Shown piece after piece: positions 1-8,120 of a stretch of DNA of 64,000 bases. Under the pieces are notes generated by a model. It was given only the letters and a program-made list of their open reading frames with translations, did not search any database and had not been told where the DNA came from. Source of the DNA: an uncultured Thiothrix sp. GTDB taxonomy: Bacteria > Pseudomonadota > Gammaproteobacteria > Poriferisulfidales > GCA-002705445. The position numbers and the translations under genes are program-made. The stretch lies in the NCBI GenBank assembly GCA_902624655.1, contig CACNYJ010000001.1:1-64000 (forward strand), read 5' to 3'. Numbering within the stretch: the first letter of the stretch is position 1; each line of letters begins with the position of its first letter.

Positions 1-6
1 ATAACA

Positions 7-1215
7 ATGAAAAAATTAGCGTTAGCAGCTTTACTAGCAATTACGCCAGTAACATTTGCTGATACTCTGGAGCATGTTGAAGAGGAAGTTCATCTTGCAA
101 TGGAGACTATCCAGCAATTAAAAGCTGAAATTAATGAATTAAAAGCCGCTGTTAAAATGCAAGGCGAGATGGCTGAAGCTCAGCAATCTTCAATCGCAAA
201 GGCAGCTAAAAAATTCGAAAAAATCACACTCGGTGGATATGGTGAACTTCACTATAACGACACTGAGACAGATGGCGGAACTAAATCAAAATCTTTAGAT
301 GCACATAGATTTGTATTATTCTTCGGGTATGACTACTCTGACAGAGTAAGATTTAGATCTGAGTTCGAATTAGAGCACGCATTAGCAAAAGATACAGCAG
401 ATGGATCTGGACCTGGTGAAGTTGAATTAGAACAAATGTATGTTGAAGTTGACATTAATGACAACTTACAAACAAGATTTGGTGTGATTCTAATGCCGGT
501 AGGTATCCTAAACGAAAACCATGAGCCACCAACATTTTATGGTGTTGAAAGAAACGATGTTGAGAAATACTTAATTCCTACAACATGGTGGTCAGGTGGT
601 GCTGAAATTATCTACAAGACAAACAACGGCATTATGCTTGAGTTAATGGTTTCTGAAGGTCTTGAAGGTTCAACATCAATGGATATCAGAGCAGGTCGTC
701 AAAAATCTGCGAGTGCGGTTGCAAATGACTTAGCATACACAGGTAGACTTACATACACAGGTTTCCCTGGGTTGAAAGCTTCTGCGTTCTACAACCATCA
801 AGCTGACTTTACTCAGTTATCATCAGATAACATCGATAAGTTAGACTTATATGGTGTTTCAGCAATATATGGATTTGGCGATGGTTTTGAAGTCAGAGCT
901 ATTCATGTACAAGCTGAGTTTGATGGAAAAGATGAGTCAGGTGCAGATTTCGCAGCTGGATTTGATGAGCAACAAGGTACATTCTTTGAAGTGTCAAAAA
1001 GAACAGGAAACGTAGGTGTGTTCTTTAACAACTCAAATGTATCAGGTAACTCTGTATCAAGACAGTACACTGTTATGCAATACGGTATCAGTTACTGGCC
1101 AATGGGCACAGATACAGTAGTAAAAATTAACTACTACGATAAAGAATACCCTAACCCAAGTAAAACATCTTCTAACTCAGATGGTGTGCACATAGGTATG
1201 GGTTACGTATGGTAA
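7..1215 (+). CDS. Outer-membrane porin, OprP/OprO-like
   Basis: Probably a trimeric beta-barrel porin for small anions or solutes. The 402-residue product starts with a signal peptide (cleavage expected after residue 18, TFA). A short coiled-coil-like stretch follows at about residues 20-60, then a long alternating strand pattern with many aromatic and glycine positions, starting at GGYGELHYND (about residue 77). The chain ends in an aromatic residue (YVW), as barrel proteins do for BAM recognition. The central motif with RFGVILMPVG resembles phosphate-selective porin O/P proteins. Substrate specificity cannot be read from the sequence. Codon use is richer than in neighbours, which fits high expression. 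Only 6 nt upstream are in the window, so its promoter is not visible. Confidence 0.8.
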   Translation: MKKLALAALLAITPVTFADTLEHVEEEVHLAMETIQQLKAEINELKAAVKMQGEMAEAQQSSIAKAAKKFEKITLGGYGELHYNDTETDGGTKSKSLDAHRFVLFFGYDYSDRVRFRSEFELEHALAKDTADGSGPGEVELEQMYVEVDINDNLQTRFGVILMPVGILNENHEPPTFYGVERNDVEKYLIPTTWWSGGAEIIYKTNNGIMLELMVSEGLEGSTSMDIRAGRQKSASAVANDLAYTGRLTYTGFPGLKASAFYNHQADFTQLSSDNIDKLDLYGVSAIYGFGDGFEVRAIHVQAEFDGKDESGADFAAGFDEQQGTFFEVSKRTGNVGVFFNNSNVSGNSVSRQYTVMQYGISYWPMGTDTVVKINYYDKEYPNPSKTSSNSDGVHIGMGYVW

Positions 1216-1265
1216 TAGGTTAATAATAATAATAATTTTACAATAACAACACATTAGGGCGTGTT

Positions 1266-1412
1266 TTGGCTAGTTAACAAATAAAGTTTAGTTTTTTCTC
1301 CTCCACTCAGTAAGAGCTAAACTTTAAAAACGAATGATTTGAAGAAATTCTCCTTGTTCTTTTCATTCTTAATATTTTAAACTTCGACGTTAACTAGCCA
1401 TCCTTTTTTTTA
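1266..1412 (+). ncRNA. Structured RNA ending in a U-run, downstream of the porin
   Basis: A perfect 12-bp inverted repeat (TGGCTAGTTAAC at 1267-1278 with its complement at 1389-1400) closes a domain that holds two further helices. One is a perfect 10-bp stem (1282-1291 with 1317-1326). The other is a 6-bp stem (1332-1337 with 1363-1368). Eight T residues follow at 1404-1411, as in intrinsic terminators. This looks like a three-way-junction RNA: a small RNA, a 3'UTR-derived sRNA of the porin, or an elaborate terminator. No known RNA family was recognised, and no long ORF lies in 1216-1495. Confidence 0.5.
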
Positions 1413-1483
1413 AGTTGTAAAATTAAAGGTTTTATACAGGTTTAATACTAGTTTTATGCAGTTCCCGATCTTTCAAAATTATT

Positions 1484-1489
1484 TATAAT
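1484..1489 (+). promoter_or_regulatory. -10 element of a putative leaderless promoter
   Basis: TATAAT lies exactly 6 nt before the ATG at 1496, with no Shine-Dalgarno sequence in between. Transcription would start at or next to the A of the start codon. The same geometry recurs at several other genes in this window. Confidence 0.45.
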
Positions 1490-1495
1490 TTAAAT

Positions 1496-2002
1496 ATGAA
1501 AAATTTATTAGCAACAATATTACTTCTGTCATTATCAATCTCAGCATATGCTGAAAAAGTTCATATGGAGAAAGATGACTTCTTAAAGCAAGCGCTTGGT
1601 GTTTCAGAAGTTCCGATGCATAAATATATTATCTTGAAAGATGACGTCGCTGCTGGAGTTAAGGATATATTGAAAGACACATATCATTTGCCAGCTATCA
1701 AATATTATAAGAATGGTAATAAAATCGGTTTCATTTTGGAAGCTATTGGTAAGCACGAGTTCATTACTACAGGTTATGTGGTAGAGAACAACAAAATTTC
1801 TGATGCAAAAGTTTTAGTGTATCGTGAAAATTATGGTGGTGAAGTTGCTTACGACTTTTTTCTAAATCAAATTAAGGGAAATAGCCTTGTAAGTAAAGAT
1901 AAGCTTTCAAATAGATTGAAAAATATCTCTGGCGCCACAATGTCTGTAAATTCTATGAGAAAACTCTCTAAATTATCCTTGTTTTTATACTCGAAGATTT
2001 AA
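1496..2002 (+). CDS. Periplasmic FMN-binding domain protein
   Basis: A 168-residue exported protein with a signal peptide (cleavage near AYA, residue 19) and a C-terminal FMN-binding domain of the RnfG/NqrC/NosR type. SGATMS at residues 145-150 matches the site where ApbE attaches FMN through a phosphoester bond to the Thr. An ApbE-type transferase is encoded convergently next door (the stop codons overlap by 4 nt) and a PepSY-type membrane protein follows. The protein is therefore likely a small flavin electron carrier on the periplasmic face. The electron donor and acceptor are unknown. The family call is good; the role is inferred from neighbours. Confidence 0.75.
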   Translation: MKNLLATILLLSLSISAYAEKVHMEKDDFLKQALGVSEVPMHKYIILKDDVAAGVKDILKDTYHLPAIKYYKNGNKIGFILEAIGKHEFITTGYVVENNKISDAKVLVYRENYGGEVAYDFFLNQIKGNSLVSKDKLSNRLKNISGATMSVNSMRKLSKLSLFLYSKI

Positions 2003-2994
2003 TACTCCTCGTTTAAATATTTTATAAATTCTCTCGAGAACTTCTTTTCCAAACTACCGCCTTCTTTTTTTACATACATTAGAGCTATATTATTACGATT
2101 TGCGAAATTTATTATTTCTGCATCCTCCATAGCAATTAATCCGGTAGCAAGTGCATCGGCCGTTGCACAGTTTTCATGAACTACAGTAACCAGTAAGCCT
2201 AGATCAGAAATATTTTCTAAATTTTTTGGGTTTACAATATGACTAATTTCTTTGTCCTTATATTTAACGAAATCCTGATAGGTCCCAGAAGTTGCTACTG
2301 CATTATTTCTTAAAAATATATCTTCAATAGTCTGTTTGTTTTGAGACGGATCATCTATAGAAATCTTAACCACTTCATTACTATTTTCTTTACTAACCTT
2401 TATTTCACCTCCGATATTAATAATAAAGTCATTTATATTTATACTTTTTAAATAATTCGCTATTAAGTCCACAGAATAGCCTTTAGCTATTCCAGATAAA
2501 TCAATATTAATATTTTTTTTACTTTTTCTTATAGCTCTTCTTTCTTTTGATAAAAAAACATCCTCATATGTGAAATTTCTTTTTTCTCCCTTGATATAAT
2601 CTTTCTGATTAATATAAAAGCCTTTCTTAATTTTAATATCGCCAATAGTGATATCAAAGTAACCATTGGTTAATCTACTTATTTGACTAGATTTTTCTAA
2701 AATTTTGTATAAATGATGTGAAACAAACACAAACTTTGTTGTTTCAGATCTATTAAATTTTGATATCTCAGAATTATCTGAATAATTAGAAGCTATGATG
2801 TCAATATTGTAAATAATATTTTCGATATTTTTTTTAATTTCCTCTTTATTTACAGTTTCTTTAGATTGAATTTGAACAAAATAGACAGAACCAAAAGCAT
2901 TTCCAGATATGAGGTAATTATCTAGTTTATTACAACCAGATAATAACAAACAAAAAGAAATGATTATGGTCTTAGGAAGATTTTTATAGTCCAT
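1999..2994 (-). CDS. apbE: FAD:protein FMN transferase, lipoprotein (ApbE)
   Basis: A 331-residue ApbE-family enzyme that uses FAD and Mg2+ to attach FMN to a Thr/Ser of periplasmic flavoproteins. The N-terminus is a lipoprotein signal with lipobox LLSG before Cys21. Family motifs are visible: LSGIAKGYSVD, NIGGE, ISHIVNP and a TADALATG metal-site segment near the C-terminus. Its likely substrate is the FMN-binding protein encoded convergently at 1496-2002, which carries the SGAT acceptor motif. Confidence 0.88.
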   Translation of the reverse strand: MDYKNLPKTIIISFCLLLSGCNKLDNYLISGNAFGSVYFVQIQSKETVNKEEIKKNIENIIYNIDIIASNYSDNSEISKFNRSETTKFVFVSHHLYKILEKSSQISRLTNGYFDITIGDIKIKKGFYINQKDYIKGEKRNFTYEDVFLSKERRAIRKSKKNINIDLSGIAKGYSVDLIANYLKSININDFIINIGGEIKVSKENSNEVVKISIDDPSQNKQTIEDIFLRNNAVATSGTYQDFVKYKDKEISHIVNPKNLENISDLGLLVTVVHENCATADALATGLIAMEDAEIINFANRNNIALMYVKKEGGSLEKKFSREFIKYLNEEY

Positions 2995-3067
2995 TTGAAA
3001 AATAATAATTTTATTTCAATAATTATATCAAAATAGCTTGGAAGTTTCTTTTTTATATAATACTAAT

Positions 3068-3073
3068 TATAAT
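3068..3073 (+). promoter_or_regulatory. -10 element of a putative leaderless promoter
   Basis: TATAAT is followed by exactly 6 nt and then the ATG at 3080. No Shine-Dalgarno sequence precedes this start. It matches the arrangement at 1484-1496. Confidence 0.4.
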
Positions 3074-3079
3074 TAAATT

Positions 3080-3682
3080 ATGATTATTCGGATTCATAGA
3101 TTTCTAGGTATTGTTTTAGTTATTTTTGTGTTGATATTATCAGTAACGGGAACTCTACTTCAACATGCAGAGGAATTTAAAATACGCCAAACATATGCAT
3201 CAAGCACATTTGCAAAGAATGTTTATGGGATCCAGCCCTGTGAAATATATTCAGCGCCAATAGAGACTAAATGGATATCTATATGTAATAATAATTTGTA
3301 TTTTGATGACAATAAAATTGTTAATAATATTAAATCTCTGAAATCAGTTTTTAAAGATAATGATAATTTCATCATTATGTATGACGGACATAAAATAACG
3401 CTTTCAGAAAATGCAGAGATATTGGATTTAGATCAAGCGGAGACATCAAATGATGAGAAAATACTTTTGTCCAAAAATATTACACCCAAAGAACTCAAAC
3501 AAAAGATTGAAGATAAAAGTCTGAGTAAAATAATTACTTATGAAAGAATAATTGTTGATTTACATTCTGGTCGGTTATTTGGAACATTTGGCGTTACTTT
3601 AGTAGATCTTGTGACATTAGGATTAATCATTTTGTCAGTAACAGGCACTTACTCCTGGATGAGGTGGAAGAAGTTTTTCTAA
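3080..3682 (+). CDS. PepSY-type two-pass membrane protein
   Basis: A 200-residue inner-membrane protein with one helix at each end (about residues 8-27 and 172-192) around a periplasmic domain. Both helices end in SVTGT, and conserved histidines are present (RIHR near residue 6; DLHSGRLFG with His162). This pattern is typical of short PepSY-associated membrane proteins. Larger PepSY proteins carry heme or move electrons across the membrane. Next to an FMN-binding protein and ApbE, it may pass electrons to the periplasmic flavoprotein. The role is inference; the membrane architecture is visible. Confidence 0.65.
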   Translation: MIIRIHRFLGIVLVIFVLILSVTGTLLQHAEEFKIRQTYASSTFAKNVYGIQPCEIYSAPIETKWISICNNNLYFDDNKIVNNIKSLKSVFKDNDNFIIMYDGHKITLSENAEILDLDQAETSNDEKILLSKNITPKELKQKIEDKSLSKIITYERIIVDLHSGRLFGTFGVTLVDLVTLGLIILSVTGTYSWMRWKKFF

Positions 3683-3726
3683 TTGACGGCTGTAATAATA
3701 GATACATGTAGTATAGAATAATTAAT

Positions 3727-4314
3727 GTGAAAAAAAATCAAGACAAAAAAAATGATATATCTGACGAAGAGCTATCGCTAATCTCAATGATATCACATTT
3801 AGAAAATAAACTAGAAGAGCTTGATCATAATTTATCATCTCTTCCCGAGAACCTCTCCTCTGGAAGTCATCCATCAGTAAATGATAAGGAACTTAATGCA
3901 AAAATAAATGGTTTAGAGAAAAAAATATTAGAAATAAATGAAATAATTTCGAATAACAAAGTAATAGAAAACAGTGGTAAATATTTATCGACCATGCCCT
4001 CGAGGAACAGAATTAATATAAACAATAGAGGCTATGCTGCTGCTGAGAACTTGAGATTAAAGAGGATTGATGCTATTGAGAAAAAGTTGAATGACTTTAT
4101 AAAAAATTCTAGCATAAACATGGGTAACTCTAATATTAGTCAAGATAATATAGATATTGATAAATCTGAATACGTTATGAGCTCGAAAGATCGTTATGCA
4201 AGATCAAGAGGAATATTTTTTGGATTTCTATTTTCAATATCTATTGTTTTCTTATTAATTATGGTCTCCACAGAATCTTATTCTTTTTTTGATTTCTTTA
4301 GGTCTTTAATTTGA
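3727..4314 (+). CDS. Coiled-coil protein with C-terminal membrane anchor
   Basis: Unrecognised 195-residue protein with a GTG start. The N-terminal two thirds are charged and heptad-like (about residues 15-38 and 55-78), with Asn/Ser-rich linkers. A single hydrophobic helix lies near the C-terminus (about residues 163-183), so most of the protein should be cytoplasmic and tail-anchored. Its stop overlaps the TTG start of the next small membrane ORF, suggesting coupled translation. No enzymatic motif is visible. Confidence 0.55.
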   Translation: MKKNQDKKNDISDEELSLISMISHLENKLEELDHNLSSLPENLSSGSHPSVNDKELNAKINGLEKKILEINEIISNNKVIENSGKYLSTMPSRNRININNRGYAAAENLRLKRIDAIEKKLNDFIKNSSINMGNSNISQDNIDIDKSEYVMSSKDRYARSRGIFFGFLFSISIVFLLIMVSTESYSFFDFFRSLI

Positions 4315-4499
4315 GCTTTATTTTTAAGTTTTTCTTGTATTTTTTCGGTTTTATCATAAAGATGTTCTCTTATACGATACTCACTTTTATAATACTTTTT
4401 TTTGGATTGGGTGCAATGATATATATTTACTTTGGGAGTGAGATAAGTTTTATCATTGAGAAATTTCATGAAACGATTCCTCAGGCAATACCAATATAA
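4311..4499 (+). CDS. Small hydrophobic membrane protein
   Basis: A 62-residue ORF starting with TTG that overlaps the stop of the upstream coiled-coil gene by 4 nt. Residues 5-47 are almost entirely hydrophobic and aromatic, giving one or two membrane helices. A short polar tail follows. No family was recognised. It may form a two-component membrane complex with the preceding protein. The opposite-strand ORF in this stretch looks like a shadow. Confidence 0.4.
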   Translation: MSFIFKFFLYFFGFIIKMFSYTILTFIILFFGLGAMIYIYFGSEISFIIEKFHETIPQAIPI

Positions 4500-4504
4500 C
4501 TTGC

Positions 4505-6346
4505 TTAATCCATATCAAGAAAACTTTTGAGTTGCTCCGAGCGACTAGGATGTCTTAATTTTCTTAAGGCCTTTGCTTCAATTTGTCTTATTCTTTCTCT
4601 TGTAACGTCAAATTGCTTACCAACTTCTTCCAAAGTATGGTCTGTGTTCATGTCTATGCCAAAACGCATTCTTAAAACTTTTGCTTCTCTTGGTGTAAGC
4701 GACCCTAAAATACTTCTAGTTGCTTCTCCAAGACTTTCATTCGCTGCAGATTCCATTGGAGTAAGTATATTTCCGTCCTCAATGAAATCACCTAAGTGTG
4801 AATCTTCATCATCTCCGATCGGTGTTTCCATTGAAATTGGTTCTTTAGCGATCTTCAAAACCTTCCTAATTTTTTCCTCAGGCATTCCCATTTTTACAGA
4901 AAGCTCTTCAGGGCTTGGCTCTTTACCATTTTCTTGAGTCATTTGCCTTGATATTCTATTGAGTTTATTTATCGTCTCTATCATATGGACGGGTATTCTA
5001 ATAGTTCTTGCTTGGTCTGCAATAGACCTAGTAATAGCTTGCCTTATCCACCATGTAGCATACGTTGAAAATTTATAGCCCCTACGATATTCAAACTTAT
5101 CTACTGCTTTCATTAGACCAATGTTTCCTTCTTGAATTAAATCTAGGAATTGTAGGCCCCTATTTGTATACTTCTTCGCGATAGATATTACAAGTCTAAG
5201 ATTAGCCTCAATCATTTCTTTTTTAGCGCGTTTTGATTTTGCTTCCCCAATAGACATTTTTCTATTGATTTCTTTTATCTCACCAACAGATAAGTTTGTC
5301 TGTTCCTCAATCCTAAGAAGCTTCTTTTGTAATTTTACAATTTCATCTTTATTTTTCTTAAGCTTGGTCGCGTATTTTGGCTTTCCGATTAATCGATTTG
5401 TAACCCAACGCAAATTCGTACTATTTTCAGTAAAGCTTTTAATAAATTCTTTTCTTGGCATACCGCTAGATATCGCTAATTTTGCAATTCCCTTTTCGTG
5501 CTCTCTAATTTTAGATACAATTAATTTTAAGTCATGTTTAAGCTCACTAAGTAATACCGGAACTAACCTAAATCGCATAAAATAGTCTGCAGTCTTTTCT
5601 CTAGCTTTTAAAAGTTTTTTGGCATCTTTTTTAACAGCTGGTTGATTTGTTTTTTTGAAAAGCTTAATTAAATTATCAAAGTGAGATTTTGCTTCCTCCG
5701 GATCAATACCTGTATCAAGTTCAACGTCTTCATTACTTTCGTCATCGTCATCGTCTTCTTTCAAGGAATGGTTTGCGATAATATCGTTATCCGCATTTGG
5801 ATCTATAAATCCATTAAGTAGATCACTTAGTTTTAATCTCTCAATCTCTTCTTCCTCATCCTCTTCTGGTTCTGGCTGATTAATTACAAGTGCATAAGAA
5901 GTTAGCAATTTTTCTATCGTGTTCGGATAAAACGCTAGTGCGTGAGTTACTTGATTTATTCCTTCCTCAATTCGCTTTGCTATACTTATTTCTCCTTCTC
6001 TGGTAAGAAGATTTACAGTTCCCATTTCACGCATATACATCCTTACGGGATCAGTTGTTCTTCCAAATTCTTGATCTACTGACGCAAGGGCTTGTGCCGC
6101 TTCTTCGGCAGCATCGTCGTCTGTTGATTGATTTTCACTCAAGCTTAAAGAATCTTCGTCGGGCGGTTGTTCCTGAACAACAATACCCATTTCTGTGATC
6201 ATATTAATAATGTCTTCAATTTGATCAGAATCAACAATTCCCTCAGGAAGATGGTCATTGACCTCAGCATAAGTCAAATAACCCTGCTCTTTTCCCTTAG
6301 AGATAAGTTCTTTAATCTTAGTTTGTTGATCTTGAGCTTTTGTCAT
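4505..6346 (-). CDS. rpoD: RNA polymerase primary sigma factor (sigma-70)
   Basis: Housekeeping sigma factor of 613 residues, the usual length for gammaproteobacterial RpoD. Region 1.1 is at the N-terminus and an acidic linker ([13 protein letters not shown]) lies near residue 200. Regions 2.1-2.4 include [20 protein letters not shown], which melts and reads the -10 element. Region 4.2 ([20 protein letters not shown]) reads the -35 element. It lies 56 nt downstream of dnaG, as in the classical rpsU-dnaG-rpoD operon, but here gltB stands upstream of dnaG. A separate extended -10 promoter lies in the dnaG-rpoD gap. Confidence 0.97.
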   Translation of the reverse strand: MTKAQDQQTKIKELISKGKEQGYLTYAEVNDHLPEGIVDSDQIEDIINMITEMGIVVQEQPPDEDSLSLSENQSTDDDAAEEAAQALASVDQEFGRTTDPVRMYMREMGTVNLLTREGEISIAKRIEEGINQVTHALAFYPNTIEKLLTSYALVINQPEPEEDEEEEIERLKLSDLLNGFIDPNADNDIIANHSLKEDDDDDESNEDVELDTGIDPEEAKSHFDNLIKLFKKTNQPAVKKDAKKLLKAREKTADYFMRFRLVPVLLSELKHDLKLIVSKIREHEKGIAKLAISSGMPRKEFIKSFTENSTNLRWVTNRLIGKPKYATKLKKNKDEIVKLQKKLLRIEEQTNLSVGEIKEINRKMSIGEAKSKRAKKEMIEANLRLVISIAKKYTNRGLQFLDLIQEGNIGLMKAVDKFEYRRGYKFSTYATWWIRQAITRSIADQARTIRIPVHMIETINKLNRISRQMTQENGKEPSPEELSVKMGMPEEKIRKVLKIAKEPISMETPIGDDEDSHLGDFIEDGNILTPMESAANESLGEATRSILGSLTPREAKVLRMRFGIDMNTDHTLEEVGKQFDVTRERIRQIEAKALRKLRHPSRSEQLKSFLDMD

Positions 6347-6375
6347 TATTGAATAACGCCTATTTTGGGAAAAGA

Positions 6376-6384
6376 ATTATAGCA
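6376..6384 (-). promoter_or_regulatory. Extended -10 promoter of rpoD
   Basis: On the minus strand the dnaG-rpoD gap contains TGCTATAAT, a consensus extended -10 element. The rpoD start is about 30 nt downstream. An extended -10 element can work without a good -35 box. rpoD therefore probably has its own promoter in addition to any read-through from gltB-dnaG. Confidence 0.5.
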
Positions 6385-6402
6385 TAAAATTTCATATTTA
6401 TT

Positions 6403-8118
6403 TTAAAAATTCTTTGCTTTCTCTTGAATTTCAGACATTTCCTTCTTTAAGTTAGAAAATTCCTCAAGATTCATAGAATCTATATTATCAAGTTTCTGTT
6501 GCAGAAAATTTTTAATGGTCAGACAAAGACAGGCATTAAATTCTTTATCAGGCCACTCCAATTTCATTATCTTCATCATGCTAATTTTTTCTAAAGTTCT
6601 ATAAGTTTTTTCATCTTCTCTAAAGCTCTCCATAATTCTTCCCATATTTGTAGATACATCTTTTTCAATTTCACTCAAGATAGATTTGATCAGAATTATA
6701 CCTTTGTTATCTGAAATTCTATTATCTTGAAGAAGGTCTTGATCTATTTTGATATTTGGATGGTGAAGAAGAATTAAAATTGCCTTTTGTAACGGCGAGG
6801 AGGAAGCAAAATTTTTCTTTGTCTTATTCTTGCTACGAACTTCACCTACTTGAGATACATATTTAGCACCTATTTTTTCACTTAAACTTTCATGAAGCAT
6901 TTTCTTCATAATCGGAGCTTTAAGTGGTTTTAACAATTCATCAACTTTTTTTAAGTATTGAGTTTTCCCAGCCGCAGTATCTAAATTTGAATCTTTTGAA
7001 AATTTTTTATAGATAAAATCCTCGATGCTTGTTTTACTTTTTATAATTTCTTTCCAAAGTTCATTACCTCCTTTATTAACAATATCATCAGGATCGTTAT
7101 TTTCTGGTAAGAAAACAAAATTTATCTCGTCGCCATCCTTAATAACAGACATTATGTTTTCCACACCTTTCCATGCTGCTTTTTCTCCAGCTTTGTCACC
7201 ATCGAAGCAACATATGATTTCTTTTGTATATTTGAAACATTGTTCAAGATTATCCTTTGTTATCGCTGTTCCAAGCGTTGCGACAACATTTTTGATTCCA
7301 GCTTGATATAAGGCTACAACATCCATATAACCTTCAACTACAAAAATATATTCCTTAGAGCTTTTGTCGTTTCTAGCAAGATTTAAATTATAAAGAACTC
7401 TCTTTTTACTAAATAAGGCCGTTTCAGGTGAGTTCATATATTTCGCTAAATCAATTTTCTTGTCATCAACAATATTTCTTCCACCGAATGCAATTACTTT
7501 TCCAGATGTATCAAAAATTGGGAACATTATTCTGCCTCTGAATTTGTCATATGCATTTTTATCTTTTTTTACAATTAATCCAGCATCTAAAAGATTCGAC
7601 TCGGTATATTTTTTTCCAAGATTTTTATTTAGATTTTGAAATTCATCCTCAGCGTAACCGATTCCAAACAGCTTTGCTGTCACACCTGATATATTTCTAC
7701 TTTTCAGATAAGCTATTGCTGCATCTGAAGTTTTTAAATTTTCTTCGTACAAATGCTTTGCATCTTCTAAAGACTTTTGTATTGTTTTTTTTATTTCGAA
7801 TTGTTTAGAAGAATCTTTATTTCTTGGTATTTCTATACCAAGAGAATTTGCAATTGTTTCAATTGCCTCGGGGTAGGTCTTGTTTGCGTGTTCCATGACA
7901 AAACCAATAGCATTTCCATGAGCACCACACCCAAAACAATGAAAAAATTGTTTATTTTCGCTGACACTGAATGATGAGGTTTTTTCATTGTGAAATGGGC
8001 ATCTAGCCCAATAATCGTTACCTTTCTTTTCAAGTTTTATATAACCACCAATAATATCAACTATATTTGCTTTCTCGAGAAGGCTATCTATAAATTCTTT
8101 TGGAATACTTTGAGCCAT
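6403..8118 (-). CDS. dnaG: DNA primase
   Basis: Makes RNA primers at the replication fork. The 571-residue product has the CHC2 zinc-binding domain (Cys40, His43, Cys61, Cys64), then the TOPRIM catalytic core with EGYMDVVAL and the CCFDGDKAGEKA metal-binding segment, and a C-terminal DnaB-interacting region. The start codon lies only 2 nt after the gltB stop. dnaG therefore seems to be cotranscribed, and perhaps translationally coupled, with glutamate synthase, which is an unusual neighbour. Confidence 0.97.
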   Translation of the reverse strand: MAQSIPKEFIDSLLEKANIVDIIGGYIKLEKKGNDYWARCPFHNEKTSSFSVSENKQFFHCFGCGAHGNAIGFVMEHANKTYPEAIETIANSLGIEIPRNKDSSKQFEIKKTIQKSLEDAKHLYEENLKTSDAAIAYLKSRNISGVTAKLFGIGYAEDEFQNLNKNLGKKYTESNLLDAGLIVKKDKNAYDKFRGRIMFPIFDTSGKVIAFGGRNIVDDKKIDLAKYMNSPETALFSKKRVLYNLNLARNDKSSKEYIFVVEGYMDVVALYQAGIKNVVATLGTAITKDNLEQCFKYTKEIICCFDGDKAGEKAAWKGVENIMSVIKDGDEINFVFLPENNDPDDIVNKGGNELWKEIIKSKTSIEDFIYKKFSKDSNLDTAAGKTQYLKKVDELLKPLKAPIMKKMLHESLSEKIGAKYVSQVGEVRSKNKTKKNFASSSPLQKAILILLHHPNIKIDQDLLQDNRISDNKGIILIKSILSEIEKDVSTNMGRIMESFREDEKTYRTLEKISMMKIMKLEWPDKEFNACLCLTIKNFLQQKLDNIDSMNLEEFSNLKKEMSEIQEKAKNF

Positions 8119-8120
8119 TC

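Noticed and set aside
4278-4469. Leftward ORF over the small membrane gene
   Set aside because: Low-complexity Lys-rich translation opposite a hydrophobic ORF, no ribosome site; a shadow.
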